Shown here piece after piece: positions 39,346 to 49,700 of a stretch of DNA of 64,000 bases. The DNA lies in the NCBI GenBank assembly GCA_035582835.1, contig JAYKAV010000005.1:42168-106167 (forward strand), read 5' to 3'. The position numbers and the translations under genes were made by a program. Each line of letters begins with the position of its first letter. Positions within the stretch are counted from its first letter, which is position 1. A model generated the notes under the pieces. That model was not told the origin of the DNA and searched no databases. It was given only the letters and a program-made list of their open reading frames with translations. The DNA comes from Phoebastria nigripes (taxonomy: Eukaryota > Chordata > Aves > Procellariiformes > Diomedeidae).

Positions 39346-40115
39346 CCCTGGGGTATACCACCATTCAGCTGGACTTCATGTCACTAATCACAACCCCTTG
39401 AACCCTGCAGTGCAGCCACTTTTCGATCCACCTCGGTGTCTACGTATATATTCCGTACTTCTTCAGCTTGTCTATGAGTGTATAATATATTGGAAAGCCG
39501 TGCTAAGGTCAAAACAAACAATATCTGCTACACTCCCTTCATCCACCAAACCAGTCATCTCATCATAGAAGGCCGACATTTGCTCTCTTCCAGCCCTCAG
39601 AAACCTCTCCCAGTAACTGCAACCTTTCAAATACAATCAAGAGTGGCCTCTTGATGACATTGGCCAGCTTCCTGAGCACTAGTGAGTCCATCAGGCTTAT
39701 ATACACCAATCTGTTTAGATATTCTCTAACCTGATCCCCTTCACTGAGGGCAAGCCTTTCTTGCTGCAGACTTCCCCACTGATCTCAGGGATGTGGGATT
39801 CCCAACGGCCAGTCTTATGTAAAAGACCGAGGCAAAGAAGACGTTAAGTACCTCAGCCTTTTCCATATCCTTTGCCACCATGCCCTTAGATATATTAAGC
39901 AGCAGGCCCACATTTTCCCTGATATTCCTTCTGCTGCTGATAAACCTGTAGAACCCTTTCTGTTGCTTTTCCCATCCCTTGCCAGATTCAACTCCGGGAA
40001 GGCTTTGGCTTTCCTAACCCTGTCCCCATGCATGCTTGGACGGTATCTCCATATTCCTCCCAGGTCACCTATCCCTGCTTCTACCTCTTGTATGCTTCCT
40101 TTTTAGGTTTTAATT
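38925..40115 (-). mobile_element. Old CR1 LINE, internal ORF2 segment
   Basis: A 1.2-kb minus-strand CR1 segment, the longest in the window. In sense direction it starts at about 40115 in the region upstream of the reverse-transcriptase core. It reads MEKAEVLNVFFASVF near 39850, then VADIVCFDLSTAF near 39510, the GIPQG block at about 39345-39360 and LGPVLFNIFINDLDD just after, and ends at about 38925 within the block REMILPLCD. The rest of ORF2, the 3' UTR and the tail are absent, so the 3' end was lost after insertion. Several stops and frameshifts show age. Its sequence differs clearly from the ATTCTATG-tailed copies, so it belongs to an older CR1 lineage. Confidence 0.93.
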
Positions 40116-40736
40116 TTTAAAAACCTTGTTATAAATACACATATATGTAGAATGGAATTAAAACAAATTATTTTATTTACAATTGTGTGTGTGTGTGTAT
40201 AGCTTCAGTGCCACAAAAAATTCCCAGCGTTAATCAACCCAGAAGTCATAACCCATATATTAAATGCATCCTTTTTTATGCTCCTGTAGCAGTGTTCAAC
40301 CACTAACATGAAATTAATCATGTTCTGTGGTGAAGCAATTATGCAGTTCCCCATTTAATCAATAATCAGTGCAATTATCTACAACCCTAACTTCTGAGAT
40401 AGTTCTGATTCCCCTACCAGAAAAATCTGCACTGCAAAAACTAGCCTGACTCATATGCCAGGGCCTTCACTTGCAACTGTAGAATTGTTGGTTGTCTCAC
40501 TGAGGTTATATGACCACATACATGTTTAAGTATGTACAGAAAGACCACTAGAACATCTAAAAGGTGCAAATCCAGTTGTTTTCAGAAGAGAGCCCCAGGG
40601 TTCAGCACTTATGATAATTTTTCCTTACTCATTTTAGGTAACACCTACTTAGCACTATTAGAAACATTTGCAAATGTTATCTTGTCAAGCAGCTATTGCA
40701 TCTTTTTCTTAGACAATGGTTGTAATAACTCTGTTC
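40116..40736. other. Spacer with a short (GT)n run
   Basis: Nothing gene-like. A (GT)n microsatellite of seven or eight units lies at about 40183-40199. The sequence is otherwise AT-rich and unrecognised. Confidence 0.6.
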
Positions 40737-41262
40737 ATAGAATCACAAATAGGTCCCAGAAGGGACCTCTGGAGAGCATCTACTCCAATCCTTGATTCAT
40801 ATCAGTTCCAGTTAGATCAGTTTCTTCAGAGACTTGTCTATTTGAGTTTTAAGTATCTCCAAGGAGGGAGATTCCACACAGAGCCTCTCTGGGAAACATG
40901 TTCCTACATTTGAGCACTCTCATGGTGAAAAAATAGTTAATATCTAATTGGATTTTCTGTTGTTGCACCTTCTGTCCTCTTCTTTCTGTTAACAGTGCAC
41001 CTCCAGGAAGGGTCCAACTCTGTCTTCTCTATAGCTTTCCATTAGGTAGCTGACAACAGCAGTAAGATCCCCGTTTAGTTTTCTTATGACTGAACAAACC
41101 CATGTCTCTCTGTTTCCCCATGTACATTATACACTCCGTTCATTTTAGTGCCATCTGGTAGACTCGCTCCACTACATTAACATCTTCCTCGCACTGGGAA
41201 TCCAAAACTGGACACAGTACTCCAGATGCAGCCTCACAACTGATGAATCAAGGGGATGAAGC
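40737..41262 (-). mobile_element. Eroded CR1 LINE 3' portion
   Basis: On the plus strand it starts with AGAATCACAAATAGGTCCCA, the complement of a CR1 3' end without a long tail. It continues through the diverged complement of the UTR and the ORF2 C-terminal region (CACTGGGAATCCAAAACTGG corresponds to the block where CR1 often reads VQFW). It ends near 41262. Many substitutions and indels; no open frame of note. It lies 620 bases from the CR1 at 38925-40115 in the same orientation. As that one lacks its 3' end, the two could be parts of one disrupted element, but their order is wrong for a simple split: the 3' part lies upstream in the sense direction. Confidence 0.82.
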
Positions 41263-42461
41263 ACTTTCTTACCCTGCTAGTTACACTCGTGTTACATTCT
41301 AGTTACTCATCTTTGCCTAAGTGGCACTGGACTGGGTTTACCTGCTTCATTTGTCCTTACAAGCGCTCCCCTCTCTACACCTTAGATGGGAGCACAACAG
41401 GATGTAAAGCTAGCTCAGTAACCTTAAATTCCATCCTCTGAGGACAGGAGGATTATTTGTTACAGGATTTGTTTATTGTTGGTTTGGGGTTTTTTGGGGG
41501 GTGGGGAGGGGAGTTGTTTTTTAATTCTGTACTTGCTATAGAGCAATCAGGCTATTTAGACTCATGCCACAATCCGGACTACTTTCCAGTTCTAAACATT
41601 TAAATTATCAACTCTCTTTGTCTTAATTTATTTTTATTACATAATATTTTCCACTATTGGCAAAAAGCTTCAAGAGGTTTGAGATAGCTACGATGGCAGA
41701 CACTCTGTAAAACATAAGTCATGTGGATTGCCAAAAGATGAAACAGTAAACGAGTTTGCTTTTCTTGGCACCTAGCTTAAGAGTAACCAATGCCACTATT
41801 TTGATAATAAAAGCTGTGGAAGAAGAATAATTTATAGTAAAAGTCTGTGTTTAGTAGTTGTAGTCAGAAGCCTTGATTTTGTGGAAAACCCACACAGCAG
41901 AAGACATGGACAAGAACAAGCATGCTCAAATATAGTCCAGTATGAGATGGAACAACCTGAGACACAAATATAAAGTATGTGTCATACAAATAACCTAATT
42001 TACCTTTGCTTAAATTAAAGTTGAAGGATTCTTTGAATGGTTTGGTGTTTTAACTTTAAAATATCCATCAGTCTATCACAGACTTTCTGAACATCCCCTG
42101 AGGTCTCTCAGACTCAGTGGAGGAAGATCATGTGCAAGAGGTTCAAGACAGACCTCCTGGAAAGCCACTATAGTAGTATGAGGTGGAGTAAGAAATTTTT
42201 TGCCTATTGCCTCAGTGCATCCATCACACAACTTATTTTTTAAAATTTCAGTGAAACATTATATGACTTAAACAGAAAAACAGCAGTCACCAGAAATAGA
42301 AAAAAGAAGTTTTTGGAACATGGATTGGATGCTAGCAGTTGAACTCAAAAGCTCGCAAGCACTGTTTCACTCTTCTGGAGTGCCCTACTTCAGTAAACGT
42401 ATTGGTGAAAGAAAGCAGCAGTATGCTCTGTCAGTAAGTAGAACAGGATACACTCGAATAT
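41263..42461. other. Spacer with a G-quadruplex motif
   Basis: No gene or repeat was recognised apart from the G-rich motif at 41486-41511. The remainder is AT-rich. Confidence 0.55.
41486..41511 (+). other. G-quadruplex motif with short loops
   Basis: GGGG (41486-41489), six T, GGGGGG (41496-41501), T, GGGG (41503-41506), A, GGGG (41508-41511). Four runs of at least four G, with loops of six, one and one bases, should form a stable quadruplex. It stands alone in AT-rich DNA with no gene start in view. Confidence 0.88.
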
Positions 42462-43581
42462 TGTGGTGGGTTAACCCTGGCTGGATGCCAGGTGCCCACC
42501 AAAGCCGCTCTGTCACTCCCCTCCTCAGCTGGACAGGGGAGAGAAAATATAACGAAATGTTCGTGGGTTGAGATAAGGACAGGGAAAGATCACTCAGCAA
42601 TTACTGTCACAGGCAAAAGCAGACTCGACTTGGGGAAAAAATTAATTTAATTTATTACCAATCAAATCAGAGTAGGATAATGAGAAATAAAACCAAATCT
42701 TAAAATGCCTTCCCCCCACCCCTCCCTTCTTCCTGGGCTCAACTTCACTCCCGACTTTCTCCTCCTCCTCCCCTCGAGCGGCGCAAGGGGACAGGGAATG
42801 GGGGTTGCATCAGTTCATCAGACATTGTCTCTGCCGCTCCTTCCTCCTCAGAGGGAGGACTCTTCACACTCTTCCCCTGCTCCAGCATGGGGTCCCTCCC
42901 ACGGGAAACAGTCCTCCACGAACTTCTCCAATGTGAGTCCTTCCCAGGGGCTACAGTTCTTCACGAACTGCTCCAGCGTGGGTCCCTTCCACAGGGTGCA
43001 GTCCTTCAGGAACAGACTGCTCCAGCGTGGGTCCCTCACGGGGTCACAAGTCCTGCCAGCAAACCTGCTCCAGCATGGGCTCCTCTCTCCACAGGTCCTG
43101 CCAGGACCCTGCTCCAGCATGGGCTCTCCACAGGTCACAGCCTCCTTCAGGCATCCCCCTGCTCTGGCGTGGGGTCCTCCATGGGCTGCAGGTGGAGGCT
43201 CCACTGTGGACCTCCATGGGCTGCAGGGGGACAGCCTGCCTCACCATGGTCTTCACCATGGGCTGCAGGGGAATCTCTGCTCCGGCACCTGGAGCACCTC
43301 CTTCCCCTCCTTCTTCACTGACCTTGGTGTCTGCAGAGTTGTTTCTCTCACATATTCTCACTCCTCTCCCCGGCTGCAGTTGCTGTTGCGCAGCAACTTT
43401 TTTCCCTTCTTAAATATGTTATCACAGAGGTGCTACCACCGTTGCTGATGGGCTCGGCCTTGGCCAGCAGCAGGTCAGTCCTGGAGCTGGCTGGCATTGG
43501 CTCTGTCGGACACAGGGGAAGCTTCCAGCAGCTTCTCACAGAAGCCACCCCTGTAGCCCCCCCGCTACCAAAACCTTGCCA
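42462..43581 (-). mobile_element. Long ERV LTR (about 1.1 kb) with internal tandem units
   Basis: A solo-type LTR read on the minus strand. It starts near TGGCAAGGTTTTGGTAGC (high coordinate) and ends GGTTAACCCACCACA (42462). It has the features of a retroviral LTR: a TATA-like ATATTTAA (plus 43410-43417), a long GC-rich middle, and an AATAAA polyadenylation signal (plus 42651-42656). The middle contains about seven units around GCTCCAGCRTGGGT at 42879, 42925, 42970, 43019, 43067, 43111 and 43161, and three copies of ATGGGCTGCA at 43181, 43215 and 43258. Both strands are open for more than 100 codons here (42705-43448 +, 42848-43204 -) because of composition; neither is a gene. A target duplication could not be found, so the outer ends may be off by a few bases. 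No retroviral internal genes flank it. Confidence 0.88.
42879..43270 (-). repeat. Degenerate tandem repeat inside the LTR (44-50 bp period)
   Basis: Seven occurrences of a GCTCCAGCRTGGGT-like core are spaced 46, 45, 49, 48, 44 and 50 bases apart, followed by three ATGGGCTGCA cores. Because the spacing is not always a multiple of three, the array does not keep one reading frame and cannot be read as a clean protein repeat. It is a structural part of this LTR family. Confidence 0.8.
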
Positions 43582-46173
43582 TGCAAACCCAATACAAATG
43601 TATACATAACTCTCACACAGTAGCCGCTTATATTATTTTACAGTTGAAAGAAACTAACCCCTCAACTAGCTTTTACCCTGAAGAAATAAAAGCTACCCAA
43701 GGAAGAGCCATTTTGGCCTAGGTCCAGCACAGCCCTTGGTGAGGCACCAGAGAGAATCACAGCACTACATCTGTAAGGGGGCAGGACAAAGTGCTGAAGG
43801 CCAGGAGTGTGATCCTGAACATTACCCCTGTTCCTACCCCACAATCAGTTACTGCCTGGCCATAAAGAAATTAAATTCAGGAACTGCTCTGATGTCCAAA
43901 AGGCACAGAGAGTTGCAGTTATGGACCAGGCCAGATGTCCCCCAGTCAGACGTGACTGTGTGCTTATCGCTCCCTTACGCAACAGCACCTCTCACATCCG
44001 CAAACCTGGGCTTTCCAGCATCTCTGGCTCCAGAGGACCTCCACACCATGCAAATTGCATTGCTGGTGTCCACTTTCTTCTAAAAGGTGGATGCCAATAG
44101 CAAATTCCCTTCATTCTGCCCAAAATTTACTGCTCTGGGACTTGGCCCTTCCCTGTCCTCCACAGCCTGAGAGTTCAGCCTCCTCTCTCCACTGCACAGT
44201 GCTCAAATGACTGCCTGCAGGGCTGTTTGTAGGAGGCTGATGCTTTCCTCCAGCCAGGGCAGGCAGCCCATGCTTGCACATCATATAACCTGAACTGGAG
44301 AGTAGCTGGAGGGGAGAGGAAAGGTAGGGAACCCTGCCTCCTTCCACTGGCTCGGGGTCCATCTCCATAACGCAGCCAGTGCTGCCTAGTGTAAAATACA
44401 ACCCTGGCCTTTAGAAAGCTCGTCAGGAAGAAAGGAGTAGAAATCCCCTCTGGCCAAGGAGCTGCTCCTGCCACTACTGTACTGCATGTAAAAAGGCACT
44501 TTCCTCACTCTTTTAATCACCTCTTTCACACTCTTTAACAAAAAAAAAAGAAAAAAAAAAGTATCCACGCTGTTTTGGGGGGAAAAAGAGATGGGGAGAG
44601 AGAGATGCACTTCTGCCTTCACAAGAGTTTCTGGCTCCACTTTTTACAGTCTTGATAAAACCTTGGTGACTCCAGCCCAGTGACTGAGCAGAGGCTAACT
44701 GGATGCTGACTGCACTCATCTGTCTCAGCTCAGCATGGTGGTAATCTTGGACTCCATTCCCTTTGCTGTATTACCTCTTACTAAAATTGTATCAGGAGAT
44801 TAGTTGCTGCATACTTCTACATTGCAGTCCCAAAAGGTCAGTGATTCTGCACCAAATATGCAGGAACCAAGCTCTCTGTCTCTATTCCATATGCTTAATA
44901 CAAACTTTCCATACTGGGATAAATGTTTGTTTGCCTAGGGACAGCATTCAGCAAAACATTTATTTCTATTCAAATTTCAGCAAAAATCCAGAGGAAAGAA
45001 TTCCTTATCTTTCCTTTTTTTAGATTCCTGTTTTATCCTTCTATATTGTTTATCAAGTTTTTTATCAACAGATATTCAGAAATCTTTGCAACCAAGACTA
45101 TCAAAATTCTCAGACAATGTCATAATGGAAACACTAATAGAAATAGATTTATCATTTCCAGCAGAGGTGTGTGGGAGTGGCTTCTACTGTGTATGAGAGA
45201 GCCCTGAAATATTTAACACAATCTTAAGAATTAAGTAACACAGTCTCAGAAGCCTTTGTTATATGACAGAAATGACTGCAAGCAGACTTCAGCNATTCAG
45301 AAAAATGAGTACAAGAAGAATATCACTCTTTTTCTTGCTATTTTGACCCATCTGCAAGATAAATCTTTTAAATATTTTGTATGGAGAGAAACTGTGCAGT
45401 AAGAATAAATATACTGGAAGCTAGCAATTTCTGCTAGTTAGTATGCAATGGTATCAGGCACAGCATAAACCAATTTGGGGAGTTTGAGCATTCTGTAAGT
45501 CAGGTAATGAGTAATTTTGTGCTGTCTGTGGAAAAAATATTTTTCTTACCTGTAATTTTTGTCTATATCTTTGTGTAAAACTCATGGGTTTAGAGTAGTA
45601 AGTGGGTATATTTTGACGGTCTCTTTACTTTTATTGAACTCTCGTTACTAGAAATTGCTATTCTTGTCAGAAAGTGCATTAGTATTTTCTCTTAAGTCCT
45701 TTATGAATCATTATACTTAGAGATGGGACAGTCATAGTATTCTAGCTCTGACAATCTCTAAATATTCTGTATATCTTTCTCAAAATGTTGAGGTGTTCAC
45801 TTGNGTGTATTAAAAAATGCTTCACAGAAAAAGGTTTTGCTGCACAAATAGTCAGTAGATATGTCAGCTATCTGGTGTGACCTTTCAGTACCTGCTTTGT
45901 TTAACCCCGTGAATCTATCCTGGCTGGGGGATTCAAAATGGTAACATCTGTTAAGGATCCAAACCATGAATATGTGCTTTGATTCTGCAAAATTTGGAAG
46001 AGGAGTAAAGGTAAATATGCCACTGGTATGCCAATCTGACTAAAAGCATCTGACTGGGATGCTTTTTCTAAAAATTCAGAGAGGAAAATAAAATAAGAGT
46101 TGGTATTGATACACATGTCAGAATACCAAATGAGGCCCAGTTTTTGAAAACAAAAAAATGGATTTAGGTATAA
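43582..46173. other. Spacer, GC-richer in its first 1.2 kb
   Basis: Bases 43680-44760 are noticeably richer in C and G than the surroundings and have several overlapping open frames (for example 43736-44083 +, 44111-44401 -). None has a recognisable domain and there is no CpG-island-like density of CG. Two A-runs separated by a G lie at about 44540-44560. Ambiguous bases are at 45294 and 45804. No gene is called. Confidence 0.5.
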
Positions 46174-46178
46174 GGATC
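46174..46178. repeat. Target-site duplication, left copy (GGATC)
   Basis: The five bases directly before the LTR at 46179 are GGATC and are repeated directly after it at 46744-46748. Confidence 0.85.
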
Positions 46179-46327
46179 TGTTGTGGTTTAACCCTAGCCA
46201 GCAACTAAACACCACACAGCCACTCGTTCGCTCCTCCCACCTCCGGTGGGATGGGGGAGGGAATTGGGAGAGTAAAACTAAGAAAACTCATGGGTTGAGA
46301 GAAGAACAGTTTAATAATTGACATAAA

Positions 46328-46371
46328 GTAGTAATAGCAATTAGTAATAGTAGTAGTAATAATAATAATGA
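46328..46371. repeat. Trinucleotide-rich (TAA/TAG)n tract within LTR
   Basis: Interrupted GTAATA/GTAGTA units followed by (TAA)4. It occupies the same position in the LTR as the (ATC)n/(ATT)n tract of the copy at 56938-57473, so it is a family feature that expanded differently in each copy. Confidence 0.85.
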
Positions 46372-46494
46372 AAGAATATACAAAGCAAGTGATGCATGAC
46401 GCAATTGCTCACCACCCACTGACAGATGCCCACCCAGTCCCTGAGCAGCGATCGCTGTCCCCCTGACCAACTCCCCCAGTTTATGTACTGAGCA

Positions 46495-46502
46495 TGACGT
46501 CA
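46495..46502. promoter_or_regulatory. Perfect CRE palindrome TGACGTCA in LTR U3
   Basis: TGACGTCA is the consensus CREB/ATF site. It sits just before the TATA-like box in the U3 part of the LTR, at the same place as in the copy at 57174-57181. Binding is inferred from the motif only. Confidence 0.65.
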
Positions 46503-46743
46503 TATGGTATGGAATACCCCATTGGCCAGTTTGGGTCAGCTGTCCTGGCTATGCTCCCTCCCAGCTTCTTGTGCACCTGGCAGAGCACGGGAAGCTGAAA
46601 AGTCCTTGACTAGTGTAAACACTACTTAGCAACAACTAAAACATCAGTGTGTTATCAACATTCTTCTCATACTAAATCTAAAACACAGCACTATACCAAC
46701 TACTAGGAAGAAAATTAACTCTATCCCAGCTGAAACCAGGACA

Positions 46744-46748
46744 GGATC
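46744..46748. repeat. Target-site duplication, right copy (GGATC)
   Basis: The exact repeat of 46174-46178, directly after the CA end of the LTR. Confidence 0.85.
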
Positions 46749-49700
46749 CGTGTGCAGTGATCATATTCCTACGGATTAAGTTAGACACAGTATAAACGTT
46801 GCTTTTACTGCAGACTCGATAGTTCTTAAAATTCACAGAAATCTTCCCACTAGCAGAAATTGTTTCTTGGTTTATCTCAGAAACACATACATTGAAAATT
46901 CTGCAGAATTTTAATTAATAAATAAAAATAAATTTTAAAAATGTATTTTTTTCCCTCCAGAATTTCTACACTAACTCAAAAACATGAAATAGAATATTCT
47001 TATCCCCTGCAAGGAAGCATATGCTATGGGTTAAGCCTAAGTCAAAAAAAGCCCTTAAGAACATGCTAAAGTTTTATTCATTGCATAAGGTTAAGTTCTA
47101 GCTGGTAGAAAAAGAGTATTAGCAGTAGGAAAAATACACTGAGCATTTATCACTTGCCAGCCAGAATTCAGCATGGCCTGGCATTTTTGAAAACACTTTG
47201 TATTTATGAGAACATGCACACCGAAGAAATTATAGCACTCCCTGCTCTCTGTAATCCTTCCTCACCAGATACACACACAATTTGAGTTATAATAGCCACT
47301 TCCTAATTATTCTGTAACTCAGTTTCTATTTAGAGTGCTCTGAGAGGCTTTGCTCTTGCTATGAAAAACATACTCAAGCCATCTCATCATGTTTACTGAG
47401 AGCTACTGTTGCCATGAACTAGGCGCGTAAAGCTTTTTCCTATACAGTCAAGAAGAGGGATCTACATTTTTAGGACTCGTGTATCTCAGTCTGCCTGAGG
47501 CTATAGAAAAAGGAAATGAGGAAACACAACTGTAGCCAAACATAAGAATTAAGTGAGTCAAGACGATGATGGCTAAAATAGTAATTACTGCTCAGAAAGT
47601 CTGTGTATGATTTCCTAAATGTTTGAGCTTTAGATTGAAAAGATTCTAAACATTTTCTGAGAAGGTGGTGGTTCAGTCCTCAAACTACTTTTCACAAAGA
47701 GCAGTCTAAGGCTGTGGAGGATACATCTGGGCGAGGAAAACACATCCAACATTTGAGAGAATGAAAGGGACTCAGGTGAAGAGATTGAGCATTGTTTCCC
47801 TGGGTTGTAACACCTCTGAGTGAATAAACAGGTTTTTTTAATATTCTGTTTTGAGTTAGCCATTGGTTCCAGAGCCCTAGAGAGAGGCTTCCACCAGATA
47901 CCTAATACTGTTTCCAGGCTCCAGCACAGGAGCAAGTCAGATGTCCCCAAAAGTTCAAGTGCAGGATGGTACAGGGTTTAGGCATAACACTGCAGTTTGC
48001 AGATGTGCTGAAAGGCTGCTTATTTACATGAATGTTTGCAGCCAAAGATAAAGGTCATCACTCTGTGTTGAATAATTAGGAGTCTTAAAGGTACAGCACA
48101 GACAGGAGGCAGAGGCTGATGTAGCTGATGTCATGGTTTGTCATTAGCAGAACAAGTAGTAGAAACAGAAAAATCAGCAAGGGACATTGCAACGGATAAG
48201 TTTTCCAGGAACACAAGATATTATACATATATGTATATAAGTGTGAGAAAGAAGCTCAATGGGAAAAAAGACAGATATAAGCTAACAAGGGGGGGGAAAA
48301 GGGAGTGATGAGCAAAAAAATGAAATAAGCATGAAATCAGAAAGCCTAAGCAATAGAGAAGTGGACTAAAATAATACATATCTATATATATACACATATA
48401 GTGTATACATAAAGTGATCAGCAAAAACCCTACCGGAAATGAAAGGAATTTTGCACATAACTAAAGACCACTCATGAAAGATTTGCAAGTAGATGTCAAA
48501 GACGGAGACAGCATGGCAAATCCCTGGAGGGTTTGTAAGGTGACATAAGAGATCAGAGCTGACTGTCTTCCCCGTGTTAATAGTAATCAGTGTAGGAAAA
48601 ATGAAAAAGAAATGCAGAAGTTGAGAGTGAAATAAGAAAAATATGAACAAATTAGAAGAAATCCATAATAAAAGTCTGGAAATAGGTCTAAAAATAGAAA
48701 TAGACTAAAATAGAAAAAGAAATATGAACCCAAATATGTGCTAATCTAATATGCTAGTAATAACATGGAAAAGGAAAGAAGAAGTAGTCTTAGTGTGTAT
48801 ATATACACATATATACACATATATCATACATATATATATGATCACTTTGAAATAGAAACATTGTTTATTTGATATATTTGAAATATAAAGCTATAAAAGT
48901 AGAAGAATTTGTAAGTATGACTTCATGTTTACTGTTAGGTATTACTTAGGATACTTGAGTCTCAGAAAGACTTAATTTTACTACATACCTTAGAGAAACC
49001 ACAGAAGTCCAAGCAGTCTGATCAAAACTCATTTCCTTAACAGAAGACGAAGTAAAAAAATACTTTGATTTGAGATTGCTAGCACTTTCTGCAACAAGGT
49101 TTTGCTTGCATGAACATGAGTTTAACAAACCCGTAATAATTTACAAGCATGGTCCTGGATTCAGCGGTTCACAATCACACTCTAAGAAGCAGATATTTGC
49201 ATTTAATAATATTGCCAGTACTACTCTTAGCAGTGATTTTAAGATGTAGGAGCTTTCATATTGCCCTCCATGAGATAAGGATCTCAGTCATTCTAATGAG
49301 AAAAACCTTAAGAGATTAGAGAATGCAGAAAAAATACAAGTCTGCCCAGACTGCCAAAGTCAGCCTGACAAAACACCTGAGATTGAACGTTGTTTGGAAA
49401 CACTTGTCTGCAAAGGTGCATCCCAGCCTCACAAATATCTACCATACTGATCACCACAGGGAAATTTCTGTTAGTTGTAAGGTGCTAAATGCCTTTAAAA
49501 TATGTGGAAGAGCGAGCATGACTGGCCTTGGGGATTTTTCCTTTCACTGGTATGACGAGCAAGAATATTTGCAATAATCAGTAGGATTTTTCTGGCCAGA
49601 AGTAGATATACATCTCTGATGCAATCAACTTACACTTCTTCTATAGTCAACAGAGAAAAAGTGTAATTATAGTAGTGTACTAACCTCTTCCTAAAGTCAA

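Larger units (their letters stand above)
46179..46743 (-). mobile_element. Solo ERV LTR (565 bp)
   Basis: Plus-strand ends are TGTTGTGG...CCAGGACA, that is TGTCCTGG...CCACAACA in the sense of the element. It is flanked by the perfect 5-bp duplication GGATC. In sense order it has GATAGAGTTAATTTTC, AAGGACTTTTCAGCTTCCCG, the CRE palindrome TGACGTCA (46495-46502), a TATA-like ACATAAA about ten bases on, a trinucleotide-rich part (46328-46371) and an ATTAAA signal (plus 46310-46315). No primer-binding site or retroviral genes are attached, so the provirus was probably reduced to one LTR by LTR-LTR recombination. The 5-bp duplication fits the ERVL-like class; class II viruses usually leave six bases. 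It is close kin to 56938-57473, in opposite orientation. Confidence 0.93.

Noticed and set aside
42705..43448. A 247-codon open frame on the plus strand, the longest in the window, with overlapping long frames on both strands.
   Set aside because: It lies inside an LTR on the antisense strand and is a by-product of the GC-rich tandem units; unit spacing is not a multiple of three.
43736..44083. A 115-codon frame in a GC-richer block.
   Set aside because: No domain or conserved motif was seen; the block has few CG dinucleotides and no clear exon boundaries.
48221..48650. Hydrophobic, membrane-protein-like minus-strand frames.
   Set aside because: They are produced by TA/CA microsatellites and A-rich sequence read as T-rich codons.
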